Assembly: GCF_030769565.1 (NCBI RefSeq)
Contig: NZ_JAVCAP010000020.1
Location: forward strand, 62,001 to 126,000
Origin: Methylophilus aquaticus
GTDB taxonomy: Bacteria; Pseudomonadota; Gammaproteobacteria; Burkholderiales; Methylophilaceae
Direction of reading: 5' to 3'
DNA length: 64,000 nucleotides
The position numbers and the translations under genes were made by a program. Under the pieces are notes generated by a model. It did not search any database. It had not been told where the DNA came from and was given only the letters and a program-made list of their open reading frames with translations. Below are positions 28,475-38,000 of this stretch, in pieces. Numbering within the stretch: position 1 is the stretch's first letter; every line of letters starts with the position of its first letter.

Positions 28475-29456
28475 GATCAGCGTGCACACCCATGTCGCGT
28501 CGCAAAATGCGCGCAAAGTGCTGTTTACTGCTGGCCCGGCCAGTCTGCTGGATGAAAACTTGCTTGGCCTGCGGCCCTGTTTTGGTCGGGGTGACCAGGA
28601 TTACAGCCAGGTTGAAGAGGCTGTCCTGACTACCTTGAAAGCCATGACGGGACACGCCCATATTGCGCGACTGCAAGGCTCGGCCAGTCTGGCGCTGGAA
28701 ATCGCCAGCCTGAACTTTTTAAACGGCAAGGTGCTGGTGATAGACAGCGGCTACTATGCCCAGCGACTGAGCAGCTTTGCACAAATGGCACAACGCACTG
28801 CGGGCGAAGTGTCATCAGTCGCCGTCTGCGACTGGCAACAACTGGCGAGCGTGCAAGAGCCTTATGACTGGGTGGTGGCCTGCTATACCGAAACCAGTGC
28901 TGGCCTGTTGTTACCAGTGGCTGAATTACGCGCACTGGCTGACCGTGTCGGCGCCCAGTTGATGCTGGATGCCACCGCTTCGATCGGCCTCGAAATCGAT
29001 CATGGCCTGGCGGATGTGATTGCCTACAGTTCCTGCAAAGGCCTGTTTGGCCTGACAGGTGCCTCTTTTATTGCTTTTCACCAGCCGCCCAAACATGAAG
29101 TGGATTCATTTTACCTGAACCTGGCCACGCACCTTGAGCGCCGTATGACCGGCCCTTATCACGCCATTGCTTCTTTGTATGAAGTCTTGCCCAAGCACGC
29201 TGACTTGCGCGAAGCCGTGTTTATCAACAAAGCCCGCATGCTGAAAAAGATTGCGGGCTATGCCACCCATCCGGCGCATTACCAACCCGCTTTATGCACC
29301 TGGGTAGACGCCCAAGTGACCAGCCAGGACGCACGTGCTGTGCTGTATCAACCGCGCGGCATCAGCCGTGGCAGCGTTGTGTGCCATTTGGGCGAAGCAC
29401 ATTTGGGCAGCCAGGCCCGCGGTGATATTCTTGATTTACTGGAGCTACAGCCATGA
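28467..29456 (+). CDS. aepZ: 2-Aminoethylphosphonate aminotransferase
   Basis: This 329-residue class V aminotransferase has LFTAGPASL at the N-terminus, DATASIGLEID (the PLP-ring Asp) and SSCKGLFGLTG with the likely Schiff-base Lys. Together with AepX and AepY it should form 2-aminoethylphosphonate from phosphonoacetaldehyde. It is a little shorter than PhnW-type enzymes (about 360-370). It overlaps aepY by 8 bp and the next gene by 4 bp (ATGA), so translation is coupled. A different amino acceptor is possible. Confidence 0.88.
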   Translation: MPEISVHTHVASQNARKVLFTAGPASLLDENLLGLRPCFGRGDQDYSQVEEAVLTTLKAMTGHAHIARLQGSASLALEIASLNFLNGKVLVIDSGYYAQRLSSFAQMAQRTAGEVSSVAVCDWQQLASVQEPYDWVVACYTETSAGLLLPVAELRALADRVGAQLMLDATASIGLEIDHGLADVIAYSSCKGLFGLTGASFIAFHQPPKHEVDSFYLNLATHLERRMTGPYHAIASLYEVLPKHADLREAVFINKARMLKKIAGYATHPAHYQPALCTWVDAQVTSQDARAVLYQPRGISRGSVVCHLGEAHLGSQARGDILDLLELQP

Positions 29457-29866
29457 CGCACTCCCAAAAACGGATTATGGTCGATATGTCAGCCACGCTG
29501 ATCCACCACGGTCATGTACGCCTGTTAAAGGCAGCCAAACAACTGGGCCATGTCGTGGTCGCCCTGACCACTGATGCAGAAATCCGCGCCAAGAAAGGCT
29601 ATGAGCCGGAGCTGGACTATGCCGCCCGTGCCGAAGTGTTACTGGCCATGCGCGATGTTGATGAAGTGGTGCCCAGCCCCTGGCTGCTTGACGAAGCCTT
29701 TTTACAACAACACAAGATCGATGTGCTGGTCCACGGCCATGACAACAGCAACCCGATTGCTGCAGATAAACTACATCTCCTGCCGCGCACGGAAGGCATC
29801 AGCAGCACGATGCTGCGCGCCCGTGTACTCAAGGCAGTCAGTCAAAAAATGGAAGCGAACACATGA
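29453..29866 (+). CDS. HxGH nucleotidyltransferase (predicted phosphonate CTP transferase)
   Basis: This 137-residue single-domain CTP-transferase-like protein has HHGH at about residues 18-21 and the C-terminal EGISSTMLR motif, similar in layout to glycerol-3-phosphate cytidylyltransferase. It is a second nucleotidyltransferase in an operon that already has one fused to AepX, but the two sequences differ clearly. I infer that one activates 2-aminoethylphosphonate as a CMP ester; which one, and what the other does, cannot be told from sequence. Overlaps of 4 bp occur on both sides. Confidence 0.82.
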   Translation: MTHSQKRIMVDMSATLIHHGHVRLLKAAKQLGHVVVALTTDAEIRAKKGYEPELDYAARAEVLLAMRDVDEVVPSPWLLDEAFLQQHKIDVLVHGHDNSNPIAADKLHLLPRTEGISSTMLRARVLKAVSQKMEANT

Positions 29867-30561
29867 GTAATATTTGGCAACAGATTTGGGAAAAACGCAG
29901 TCTGCAACCGCAACATCCCATAACCCTGGAAACATTGATTGCACTGGATGGTTTTGACAGTGGCGCGGGCAAAATCAACCCGGCAGACTGGCAGGAATAT
30001 ACCCGCCGCATCAGTGACAAGCTTGCGCTGAAGTCAGGACACTCAGTATTTGAGGTTGGCTGTGGCGCAGGCGCATTTTTATATGCCTTGCGACAGCAGC
30101 ATACCCTCACCGTGGGCGGGCTGGATTATGCTGCCGGACTGATTGAAGCCGCGCAACAGGCCATGCCGGATGGAGACTTTAAAGCACAGCCTGCGCAATC
30201 CATGGCCACCGATACCCGATATGATTTTGTCATCGCCAACAGCGTGTTTCATTATTTTGATGAAGCCATGGCCACCCAGGTGTTCCAGGCCATGTGGCAA
30301 AAAGCCAACATTGGCGTGGCCATTCTGGATATTCCGCACGCAGCCACCAAAGAAGCCTGCGAACGCGCCCGGCGCGAGGCGCTGAGTGAGGCTGAGTATG
30401 AAGAAAAATACCGTGGCCTGCACCACACCTATTACACTCCTGAGTGGTTCAGCCAGCAACTGCCGGACAAACCGCATCAGGCATTTGAAAGCTGCGTGCC
30501 CAATTATGCACAAAGCCAATATCGCTTCAGTGTCATTTTTTCCAAACGCTTGCATGGATAG
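29863..30561 (+). CDS. SAM-dependent methyltransferase (possible phosphonate or glycan methylase)
   Basis: This 232-residue class I methyltransferase has motif I as FEVGCGAGAFLYAL (about 64-77), followed by GLDYAAGLIEAA and YDFVIANSVFHYFD. It starts within the stop of the nucleotidyltransferase gene (ATGA), so it belongs to the same operon. The substrate is unknown; N-methylation of 2-aminoethylphosphonate or methylation of a linked sugar would suit the context. Confidence 0.8.
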   Translation: MSNIWQQIWEKRSLQPQHPITLETLIALDGFDSGAGKINPADWQEYTRRISDKLALKSGHSVFEVGCGAGAFLYALRQQHTLTVGGLDYAAGLIEAAQQAMPDGDFKAQPAQSMATDTRYDFVIANSVFHYFDEAMATQVFQAMWQKANIGVAILDIPHAATKEACERARREALSEAEYEEKYRGLHHTYYTPEWFSQQLPDKPHQAFESCVPNYAQSQYRFSVIFSKRLHG

Positions 30562-30567
30562 ACCATC

Positions 30568-31959
30568 ATGACGACAACTACATCACACCAGCCTGTGTTC
30601 ACTTTTTTTTATACCGACAACTGCGAACGCCAGGCACTGGCACCGGTTGCCGATGAAATTGCCAGCAGAGGCTACCCGATTCAATGGAGCACTGACTCCA
30701 GACAATATGCTGAAGTCGGCGTGTACTGCGAGCATGCTTGCAAACCCAATGCCGGATTTTCAGTGATTCTGCTGCACGATCTGGCGCAGCGCCATGATAT
30801 CTGGCCGCACTTCTGGCATCATGAACCTTGGAGCGCGTTTGATATGGGCATTGTGCCCGGCCCGGCCTGGGTAGAGCGCTGGCAAACACAAGCCAATTTC
30901 AAACAGGCACAGCCCAAACTCGGCATGTTTGACCTGGGTTGGCCCAAGGCTGACCTGGTCTACCGCAACCAGGAAACCTTTAAACAGGAAGCACAAAAGC
31001 TGCGCGAGCAACTGGGGTTGAAGTATGAACACTCGATTTTGTATGCGCCATCGTGGGAAAACCATGGCAAGCAGGATGAATTTGTACAGAGCCTGAAAGA
31101 CTTGCCAGTCAATTTACTGTTAAAGCAGGCCCCGTGGTCAGATAAATATCGCTGGGTACTGAATAATATCGACGAAATGGATGCCCTGCACAGAAACTGC
31201 GCAGACAATGTCTATGTGGTTGATCGCGAAATCAGCATCATGTATTGCCTGGGCCTGGCCGATGTCATGGTGTCGGATGAATCCAGCGTCCTGACCGAGG
31301 CCTTGTTGCTGGATGTGCCTGGCATTGCGGTGACCGACTGGCTGATCCCGGATACCAATCCACCACGCCCGGCCAGCGTGCCTTATGACTATGTGATCAA
31401 AACAGTCAAAGCGGATTTACGCCGGACCGTAGAAGATGTATTGAAAAACGCGGCCGTTTATCAGCAACAGATCACGCAAAACAAGCAGCACCAGTTTGCC
31501 CATCTGGGGCAAAGTGCCACCTTGATTACGGATAATATTCTCGCCGCCCTGGCGGGTGAAACCGCCTTGCCCACACCCGCGATCAAATCCCAGGTTGAGA
31601 TTGACCGCAATACCTATCACTATGCCGAAAAACTGGCCGCCGAAGGCGATATGAAATTGTCTACCCAGGTCATGCTGGAGCTGATTAAAAAAGAAAGTTG
31701 CTGCTGGGAGCCCTACAACGACCTTGGCACTTTACTGGTGAGCCAGGGCCAGTTTGAAGATGCCGAACTGCTGCTGGAAAAAGCGGTGCTGCTAGCACAG
31801 GAGAATCCGGCGATCCCGCTCAGCAACCTGACAGAAGTGTATTGTCTGCAACAAAAGGCCGACAAAGCTCTGCTCACATTGGCCAAACTCAGCAAGTACA
31901 CGCCCAACCCTGGCGGCTCGATTCCGCATATACGCCGTTGCATGGAAACCATGTTTTAA
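30568..31959 (+). CDS. CDP-glycerol glycerophosphotransferase-like transferase with C-terminal TPR
   Basis: This 463-residue protein resembles the TagB/TagF/CDP-alcohol phosphotransferase fold: residues 1-335 include SILYAPSWENHGK and SDESSVLTEALLLDVPGIAV, which matches the conserved SDYSS-type block. Residues ~350-463 form TPR-like helices (DLGTLLVSQGQFEDAELLLE). Enzymes of this fold transfer alcohol-phosphate from CDP or CMP donors to acceptors. Here I infer transfer of the CMP-activated phosphonate to a glycan, the TPR tail perhaps docking the protein acceptor or the giant glycosyltransferase. It is the last operon gene, followed by strong hairpins. Confidence 0.8.
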   Translation: MTTTTSHQPVFTFFYTDNCERQALAPVADEIASRGYPIQWSTDSRQYAEVGVYCEHACKPNAGFSVILLHDLAQRHDIWPHFWHHEPWSAFDMGIVPGPAWVERWQTQANFKQAQPKLGMFDLGWPKADLVYRNQETFKQEAQKLREQLGLKYEHSILYAPSWENHGKQDEFVQSLKDLPVNLLLKQAPWSDKYRWVLNNIDEMDALHRNCADNVYVVDREISIMYCLGLADVMVSDESSVLTEALLLDVPGIAVTDWLIPDTNPPRPASVPYDYVIKTVKADLRRTVEDVLKNAAVYQQQITQNKQHQFAHLGQSATLITDNILAALAGETALPTPAIKSQVEIDRNTYHYAEKLAAEGDMKLSTQVMLELIKKESCCWEPYNDLGTLLVSQGQFEDAELLLEKAVLLAQENPAIPLSNLTEVYCLQQKADKALLTLAKLSKYTPNPGGSIPHIRRCMETMF

Positions 31960-31979
31960 CAGCGTCTAGATCAGTGATA

Positions 31980-32013
31980 AAAAAACCGGCCACTTGAGTG
32001 TCGCCGGTTTTTT
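31980..32013. terminator. Bidirectional terminator 1 (phosphonate operon end)
   Basis: AAAAAACCGGC (31980-31990) pairs with GCCGGTTTTTT (32003-32013); CACT/AGTG extends the stem inside. The U-tract on the + strand fits termination of the phosphonate operon; the A-tract gives the same on the other strand. Confidence 0.88.
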
Positions 32014-32041
32014 ACTGCCTGTTCTTTGAGGCAGTAAAAAA
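32008..32041. terminator. Overlapping hairpin 2
   Basis: TTTTTTACTGCCT (32008-32020) pairs with AGGCAGTAAAAAA (32029-32041). It shares its left arm with the tail of hairpin 1 and its right tail with hairpin 3, so the three structures compete. Confidence 0.6.
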
Positions 32042-32067
32042 GCATGTGCATCGCTGCACATGCTTTT
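32036..32067. terminator. Bidirectional terminator 3 (giant glycosyltransferase end)
   Basis: AAAAGCATGTGCA, loop TCGC (32051-32054) and TGCACATGCTTTT (32055-32067) form a perfect stem. On the - strand the A-tract at 32036-32041 becomes a U-tract, suiting termination of the giant gene that stops at 32087. Confidence 0.85.
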
Positions 32068-32086
32068 GTGAGGTGACTGCCAGCGT

Positions 32087-35000
32087 TTAGGTAAACAGTT
32101 GGCGCACAGGCAGCACCGCCCGCGTAAACTCGGCTGTCAGGCTGTTCACCACATGTTCAGGTGCACCCTGCGTCATATTCTGCAAACGGTTAAACACGCT
32201 GATAAAGGCCTGCAACTGATCGTCCCGGTAATAATAGCCATTGAGTTCAAGTGCAGCCAGGGTCAGGCTGCCAATATTGGCAGGCGTGCTGGCATGCGGT
32301 TTGCCGCAACTGCGTACGCGATGCAGCGTGAGGAATAAACCTCGCAAGGCGACAAAGGCCACTGGCAAAGGGATGGCAAAGTCCCACTCCAGATCAAAGA
32401 AATGTCCCTGCCCGGCCTTGTCCATCACAAAGTTGGTCGGAGTGGCATCAAAATACTGGGAAGGCAACAAGGCAGAATAGCCAGCAAATTCCGGCAAGGT
32501 TTTGCCGCCGGTTTGTGCCGCAGCTTCCAGGCCCTGTAACCACGGGGCTGCCCAAGCTGCCAGTTCTTCCACACGCCAGCCAGGGCGATTCATCAGCTGG
32601 GTCAGCTTATCCATCCATAGCTGGCCGCCATGATAAGGCGCATGCTCCCAGTCGGCTTGCAACAGTTGTGCGGTTTCGCCGGTATTGCGTGTACGCGTCA
32701 CCAGGCCTTCCGCCGCGTTGATAAACTGGGTTTCCTTACTGAACACGGCCTGGCGCTGACAACCATAATGCGCTGCCAATACATCCGGATGCAATTTGCC
32801 TGATTGACGCTGTGGATAAGCCACAAACATAAACGAATTAGCAACATCTTCGACCAGATTATTGCGCGCAATCACCTGCCAGGCGTTTTCCAGTGAAAAG
32901 GTTGGGTGACGTGGCGATTGCCTGTCGTGTACCACAGAGCCAGCCGCTATTGCACCGACATCCCAGCCAGCCGCACGATGCGCCTGATTAAAGCCTTCAG
33001 GGTAAATCACGCTGACCGGGGTTTTGTAGTCTGGCAATGGCACATAGAGTTCTGTTGTTTCAAAGCCCACACTACGGATCAATGCATCCAGTTCAACACG
33101 GCCAAAGGTAATCGGGCTGCTGTTGCTGTAAGAGTCATTGATGCCATACATGGCTTGTCCCATATGATCTTCAGGCGCGCCGCAGAAATATTTAAGTCCC
33201 AGCTGATTCTCAATCGCGACAATCAGCATGCCATCTTCCTTGAGAAAAGACTTGGCCACTTGCAGCAAATAGCGCAGAGGATCAGCTTCTTTGACATAGA
33301 CCTGCGCGTATTCAAGCACACCGATCAGGGTCACCACATCAAATTTTTCGTCAGTTTCAAACGCCTGGATCAGGTCAGAATAAATCGTCACATTCTTGAG
33401 ATCAGCACAACGCTGGCCAATCACGCGCGCACGGTTCGGGCTGCCTTCGAGCGCCACCACTTCACCGCCCAATTCACCCAGAAAGCGGGTAATGGCACCA
33501 CAACCCGCGCCCAGTTCGAGCACTTTGCCTGCGGCGATTTTATCGGCAAACGGACGCAGCAGATTGGCGCGTTGCGAGGTCAAGTGATAATAACTTGGCC
33601 AGTCAGTGGCTTTGGCGGCCAGCTCACTCGAAAACACACTCTTGTCGCGTGACTGGCGAATCATGTCGTACAAACGCTGTTCGGCATTGCCTACATCCTG
33701 ATACCCAAACGCCTCGCTCTGGGCACGCTGGTAAAAGTTGTCTTCAGCGCGATAAATATAAGCACCCTTGGTGACGACCGCAGCGCTTGCGCCAGACACA
33801 ACTGCTGCTGGCTGGCCATATTGCTGTTGCAATGCATCTGCCTCCGCGGCAGCCAGGCCATTTTGGCGGGCAAAGGTAATCACATCCAGCACTTCGCTGT
33901 GCGGGGCTGTCAGCGCCAACACCTGAATATAAGCTTGCCAGTAGGCGGCTTGCTTGGGTGACAGAATCACTGCCTGTTCCAGGAGCGGCAGGACTTCTTC
34001 GGTTTTGCCTGCTTGTTGTGCCAGCAGGCCCAACTGGAAATAAGTCGCTGCATGCTTGGCATCAATTCGCAAAATTTCCTGATAAAACTGCATGGCCTGG
34101 ACAAAGTCGCCTTTTTCCTGCATTTTTAGCGCGAGCTGAAATACTTCGGCAATCGAGTCTTGCAGTGCGTTCGCCGGTGCAGCTTGGGGGTTAAGTGTTG
34201 TGTTCATAGAGATACCTTTATCAGTGGGTTCAGTCACGACGGCCGCAACAGAAGGTGCTTGCAGGGTTAAAGAAGGAATAGCAAAGCTGGTTGCAGTTTG
34301 GCCCTGACACCAGCGCTGCCACATCTGGCGCATCGCTTGTGATAAGGCCTGTGCCAGTGGGCTTGCTTGTACCAGCGGGGATTGGGCAAAACGTGTGCGT
34401 AAACTGGCACGTAATTCGGCCAGCCCTTGCAGATCAGCCAAGGCGAGCTGCGCCTGTTGTTCATATTGCTGTGGATTGACAGCGATAAATGCATCTAAAC
34501 CGAGATGCTGCATGAGCGCCATGGCACCACGGCTGGCCAGGCGATCACCCGCGACACATAGCGTGGGGACGCCCATCCACAAGGCGTGCGCCGTGGTGGT
34601 CACGCCGTTAGACGGGAAGGTATCCAGGCACACATCGACCAGGTGATATTGCTGCAAATAGCCCAGCATATCGGTGCGTGCATAAAACGATAAGCGGTCT
34701 GTGCTCACGCCTGCTTCGGCAAACCATTGTTGCAAATGCGCATTGCCTGCTGTTTCAGCCATGCCGCCCAGTACCATGCGGCTGCCGGGGTTGGCCTGCA
34801 TCACAGCCGCCCATTGCTGCACGGTTGCCTGCGTAATTTTATTGGGCCGGTTAAAGCAGCCAAAAGTAAGATAGCCATTCGTCAGCGCGGGTAAAGCATT
34901 GACCTCGGGGGCCTGCGGGTGGGCCACAAACGGCGCATTCACCGGCAACTGCACAATCTGCTCGGTAAACTGTTGATCAAACCGGCCCGGCGGCAGCAAA

Positions 35001-38000
35001 GCGCTGTCAGCCAGGTAATAGTCGATCGCGCGCAAGCCGGTGGTATTCAGATACCCTAACCAGCTGGCCTGTACCGGTGCCGGTTTTCTGGCAAAAGTCA
35101 GCAAGCGATTCCCTGACGTATGGCCAGATAAATCAATCAGAATATCAATCTCATCCTGTCTGATCGTCCCAGCCAGCGCGTCGTCAGACATGCTTGAAAC
35201 CACACGCCATTGTTTGAAATACTGGCGCATCTCGGCAGTGACTTCGTCTTCCAGAGTGTAATTGGCATAAGCGAACAGGACCAGTGATGCATCTTGCGCC
35301 AGCGCAGGCAGCAAAGGCAGCAGGAAATGCGCTACCGAGTGTGCGCGCAGGTCAGCAGACACAAAGCCGACACGGAGCGGACGCTGTGCGTCGCGTGTAT
35401 TGCTGTGTGACTGCCACTGCTCTTTTAACGGGGCTTCATACAGCGCTGCATACGCAGTGTGAGCTTCAAACAGGGCATGATGATCAATATGTTCGGCATG
35501 CGTCATGCAAAACAGCAAATTGCTAAAACAATCGGCATACTGCGGCTGTAATAACAAGGCCTGCTTAAACTGCTTGATTGCTTCGTCCACCGCACCCAGG
35601 TCTTTGAGCACAATACCCAGATTGTTATAGGCCGCTGCATAGTCAGGCTTAAGCTGGATGGCATTTCTGAAAGCTTCAGCCGCTGCGACCAGATCACTCT
35701 GGGCCTTGAGTGCCAGACCGTAATAGCAATGCTCTTCAGCACTGAGCTGATTCAGTGCCAGTGCTTTGCTGGCCGCTGCGCGCGCATCCTTTTTTTGTAT
35801 CATCAATACGTCAGACAGCATTTTCCAGCCACTCAACCAGGCTGGATATTGCTGCAATAGCGTGTGCAATTCGCTTTCCATTTGCGCATATTGCTGCGCT
35901 TCAAATAACGCCAGCAAGGCCTGCTGTATTGCATCAGACGGCTGTACAGCGGTCGTTTGCACTGGTAACTGCCAGTCCTGCATCAACGTTTGCAAGGCCT
36001 GTGTATGCTGGCCGCCATTCATCGCCTGCGCCAATACTTGCTCCAGTTCGGCTGTGGCACCACTGTTTTTGAGTGCCGTCAGATAGCTGCTTAACAACTG
36101 CCACTGACTTGGGGCCAGCGCATACGCCGCTGCCAGCAAGCGCAAGGCCTCTGTTGGCTGTTGGCTGTGCCAGTAAATCAAGCCCAGATTATGCGTGGCA
36201 AGGGCATGCTGGGCATCCACCGCCAGAATCTCTTGGTAAAGCTGTGTCGCCGTCGCAAAGTCACCTTGCTGCTGCGCACGTGAGGCCAGGTCAAATACTT
36301 CGGCCATGGCTGCCTGCATCGCAGGAGACGTAGACTGTTGTACTGGCGTTGCCTCCCATTTTTGGTGGTAGTGCAGATAAGTTTCACGCCAGCGGGCACT
36401 GCCAAAAGCGCCACCACTTTGATGCGTCATCCGTACTGGCCATACGCCTAGTTTCAACCCGGCACGCGTCGCCGTACGGCAAAAATCCAGGTCATAAAAA
36501 TGGAACTCAAACTGTGGGTCAAAACGCACACTGCTTTGCAGCAGGGTCTGCTTGTGTGCCGCCAGAAACACGCCATCCATGAGCTGGCATTCGCCTGACA
36601 CATCGCCATAACTGGAAGCGGGCCCAAACGCATGTTGACCATGGCTGACTGCACCTCTCAGGTATTTGGCATCATCCCAGGTAAATTGCAGGTCAACAAA
36701 GCACCAGCCGGGCTGACCAGCTTGCAGCCGGGCATTTCCCGCAATGCCGATCACATCATAGTGCGTCAATCCATTCTCTAGGGTGTGTACAAAGGTATTC
36801 TCATCCAGCCACACGTCATCATGAATCATGACGAGCAAAGCATCGTCCGGGGCAGCGGCAATAGCCTCGTTAAACACCTCAGACAGGCCGCGTGTATTCT
36901 CATACGCCACCACGGGGCGCAGGCGTGCATCCTGCTGCATGTGACGCTTGAGTGAACGCCCCAGGGCAGATTCGCGCCAGAAAGCTTCTTCTGTCATGCG
37001 TGTGGCGCTCACCACCCACACTGGCTGTGCTCCGGTAAAAGCAGCTTGTACCGGAACCTGTGCCAATAACTGCTCAGCCTGCAAACAGGCGAGTTTTTGT
37101 TGCCACAACTGAAACAGTAATTGCTCAAAACCTTGTGCAAACAGCTCGGCGTTCATTAATGGTGATGCCAGCACTTGTGGCCGCAATTGGGCACGCAATG
37201 CTGCCAGCGCCTCCAAATCACTGCTCAGCGCAATCGCCTTGCTTACATACGCGTCACGCGAAGTGGCCACCCAATCCTGCAAGCCTACACAATGCAAAAA
37301 GCTGGCCCCCTGGCGGGCAATCAGTGACTCGCCCAGTAAGGTGACTGTCGGCACACCCATCCAGAGCGCCTCGCAAGTCGTCGTGCCACCGGTAAACGGG
37401 AATGTATCCAGAATCACATCAATCTGGTGATGGTTACGCAAGTATTGTTCGCGCGGGGCCATGCCAGTCAATGTGCATCTGGCAGCCGAGATGCCGTATT
37501 GCGCTAATCTGGCCAATGCCTGTTCACGCATGCGTCCGTCATTAAATGCCTTGGTTTGCCAGAATAACCTGGCTGTTGGTAACCCTTGCAAAACCTCGCC
37601 CCAGCAGGACAACACATCATCGCTGACCTTGCTGTAGTTCTGGAAACAACCAAAGGTAATGGCCCCTGTGTGCAAGGCAGGTAATGCATTGACAGCCACA
37701 TCATTCGACGGCGCCGTGAAACACATGCGTGTATGCGGCAGGTGCACCACCTGCTCAGTAAATTGCGTTGCGCCCTGCGCATCAATGCTCACCGGGTCTG
37801 CAATCACGTAATCCATCACCGGTAAACCGGTGGTGCCCCAATAGCCTAACCAGGTGGCTTGCACCGGCGCGGGTTTGTGCGCAAAAATGGGTAACCGTGT
37901 GCCTCCAGACAAGCCAGACAAATCCAGCAGAATGTGGATACCATCTTCGCGAATCTGCTTGGCTGCCTGTGCATCGGTCAACCCGGCCAGTGAACGCCAC

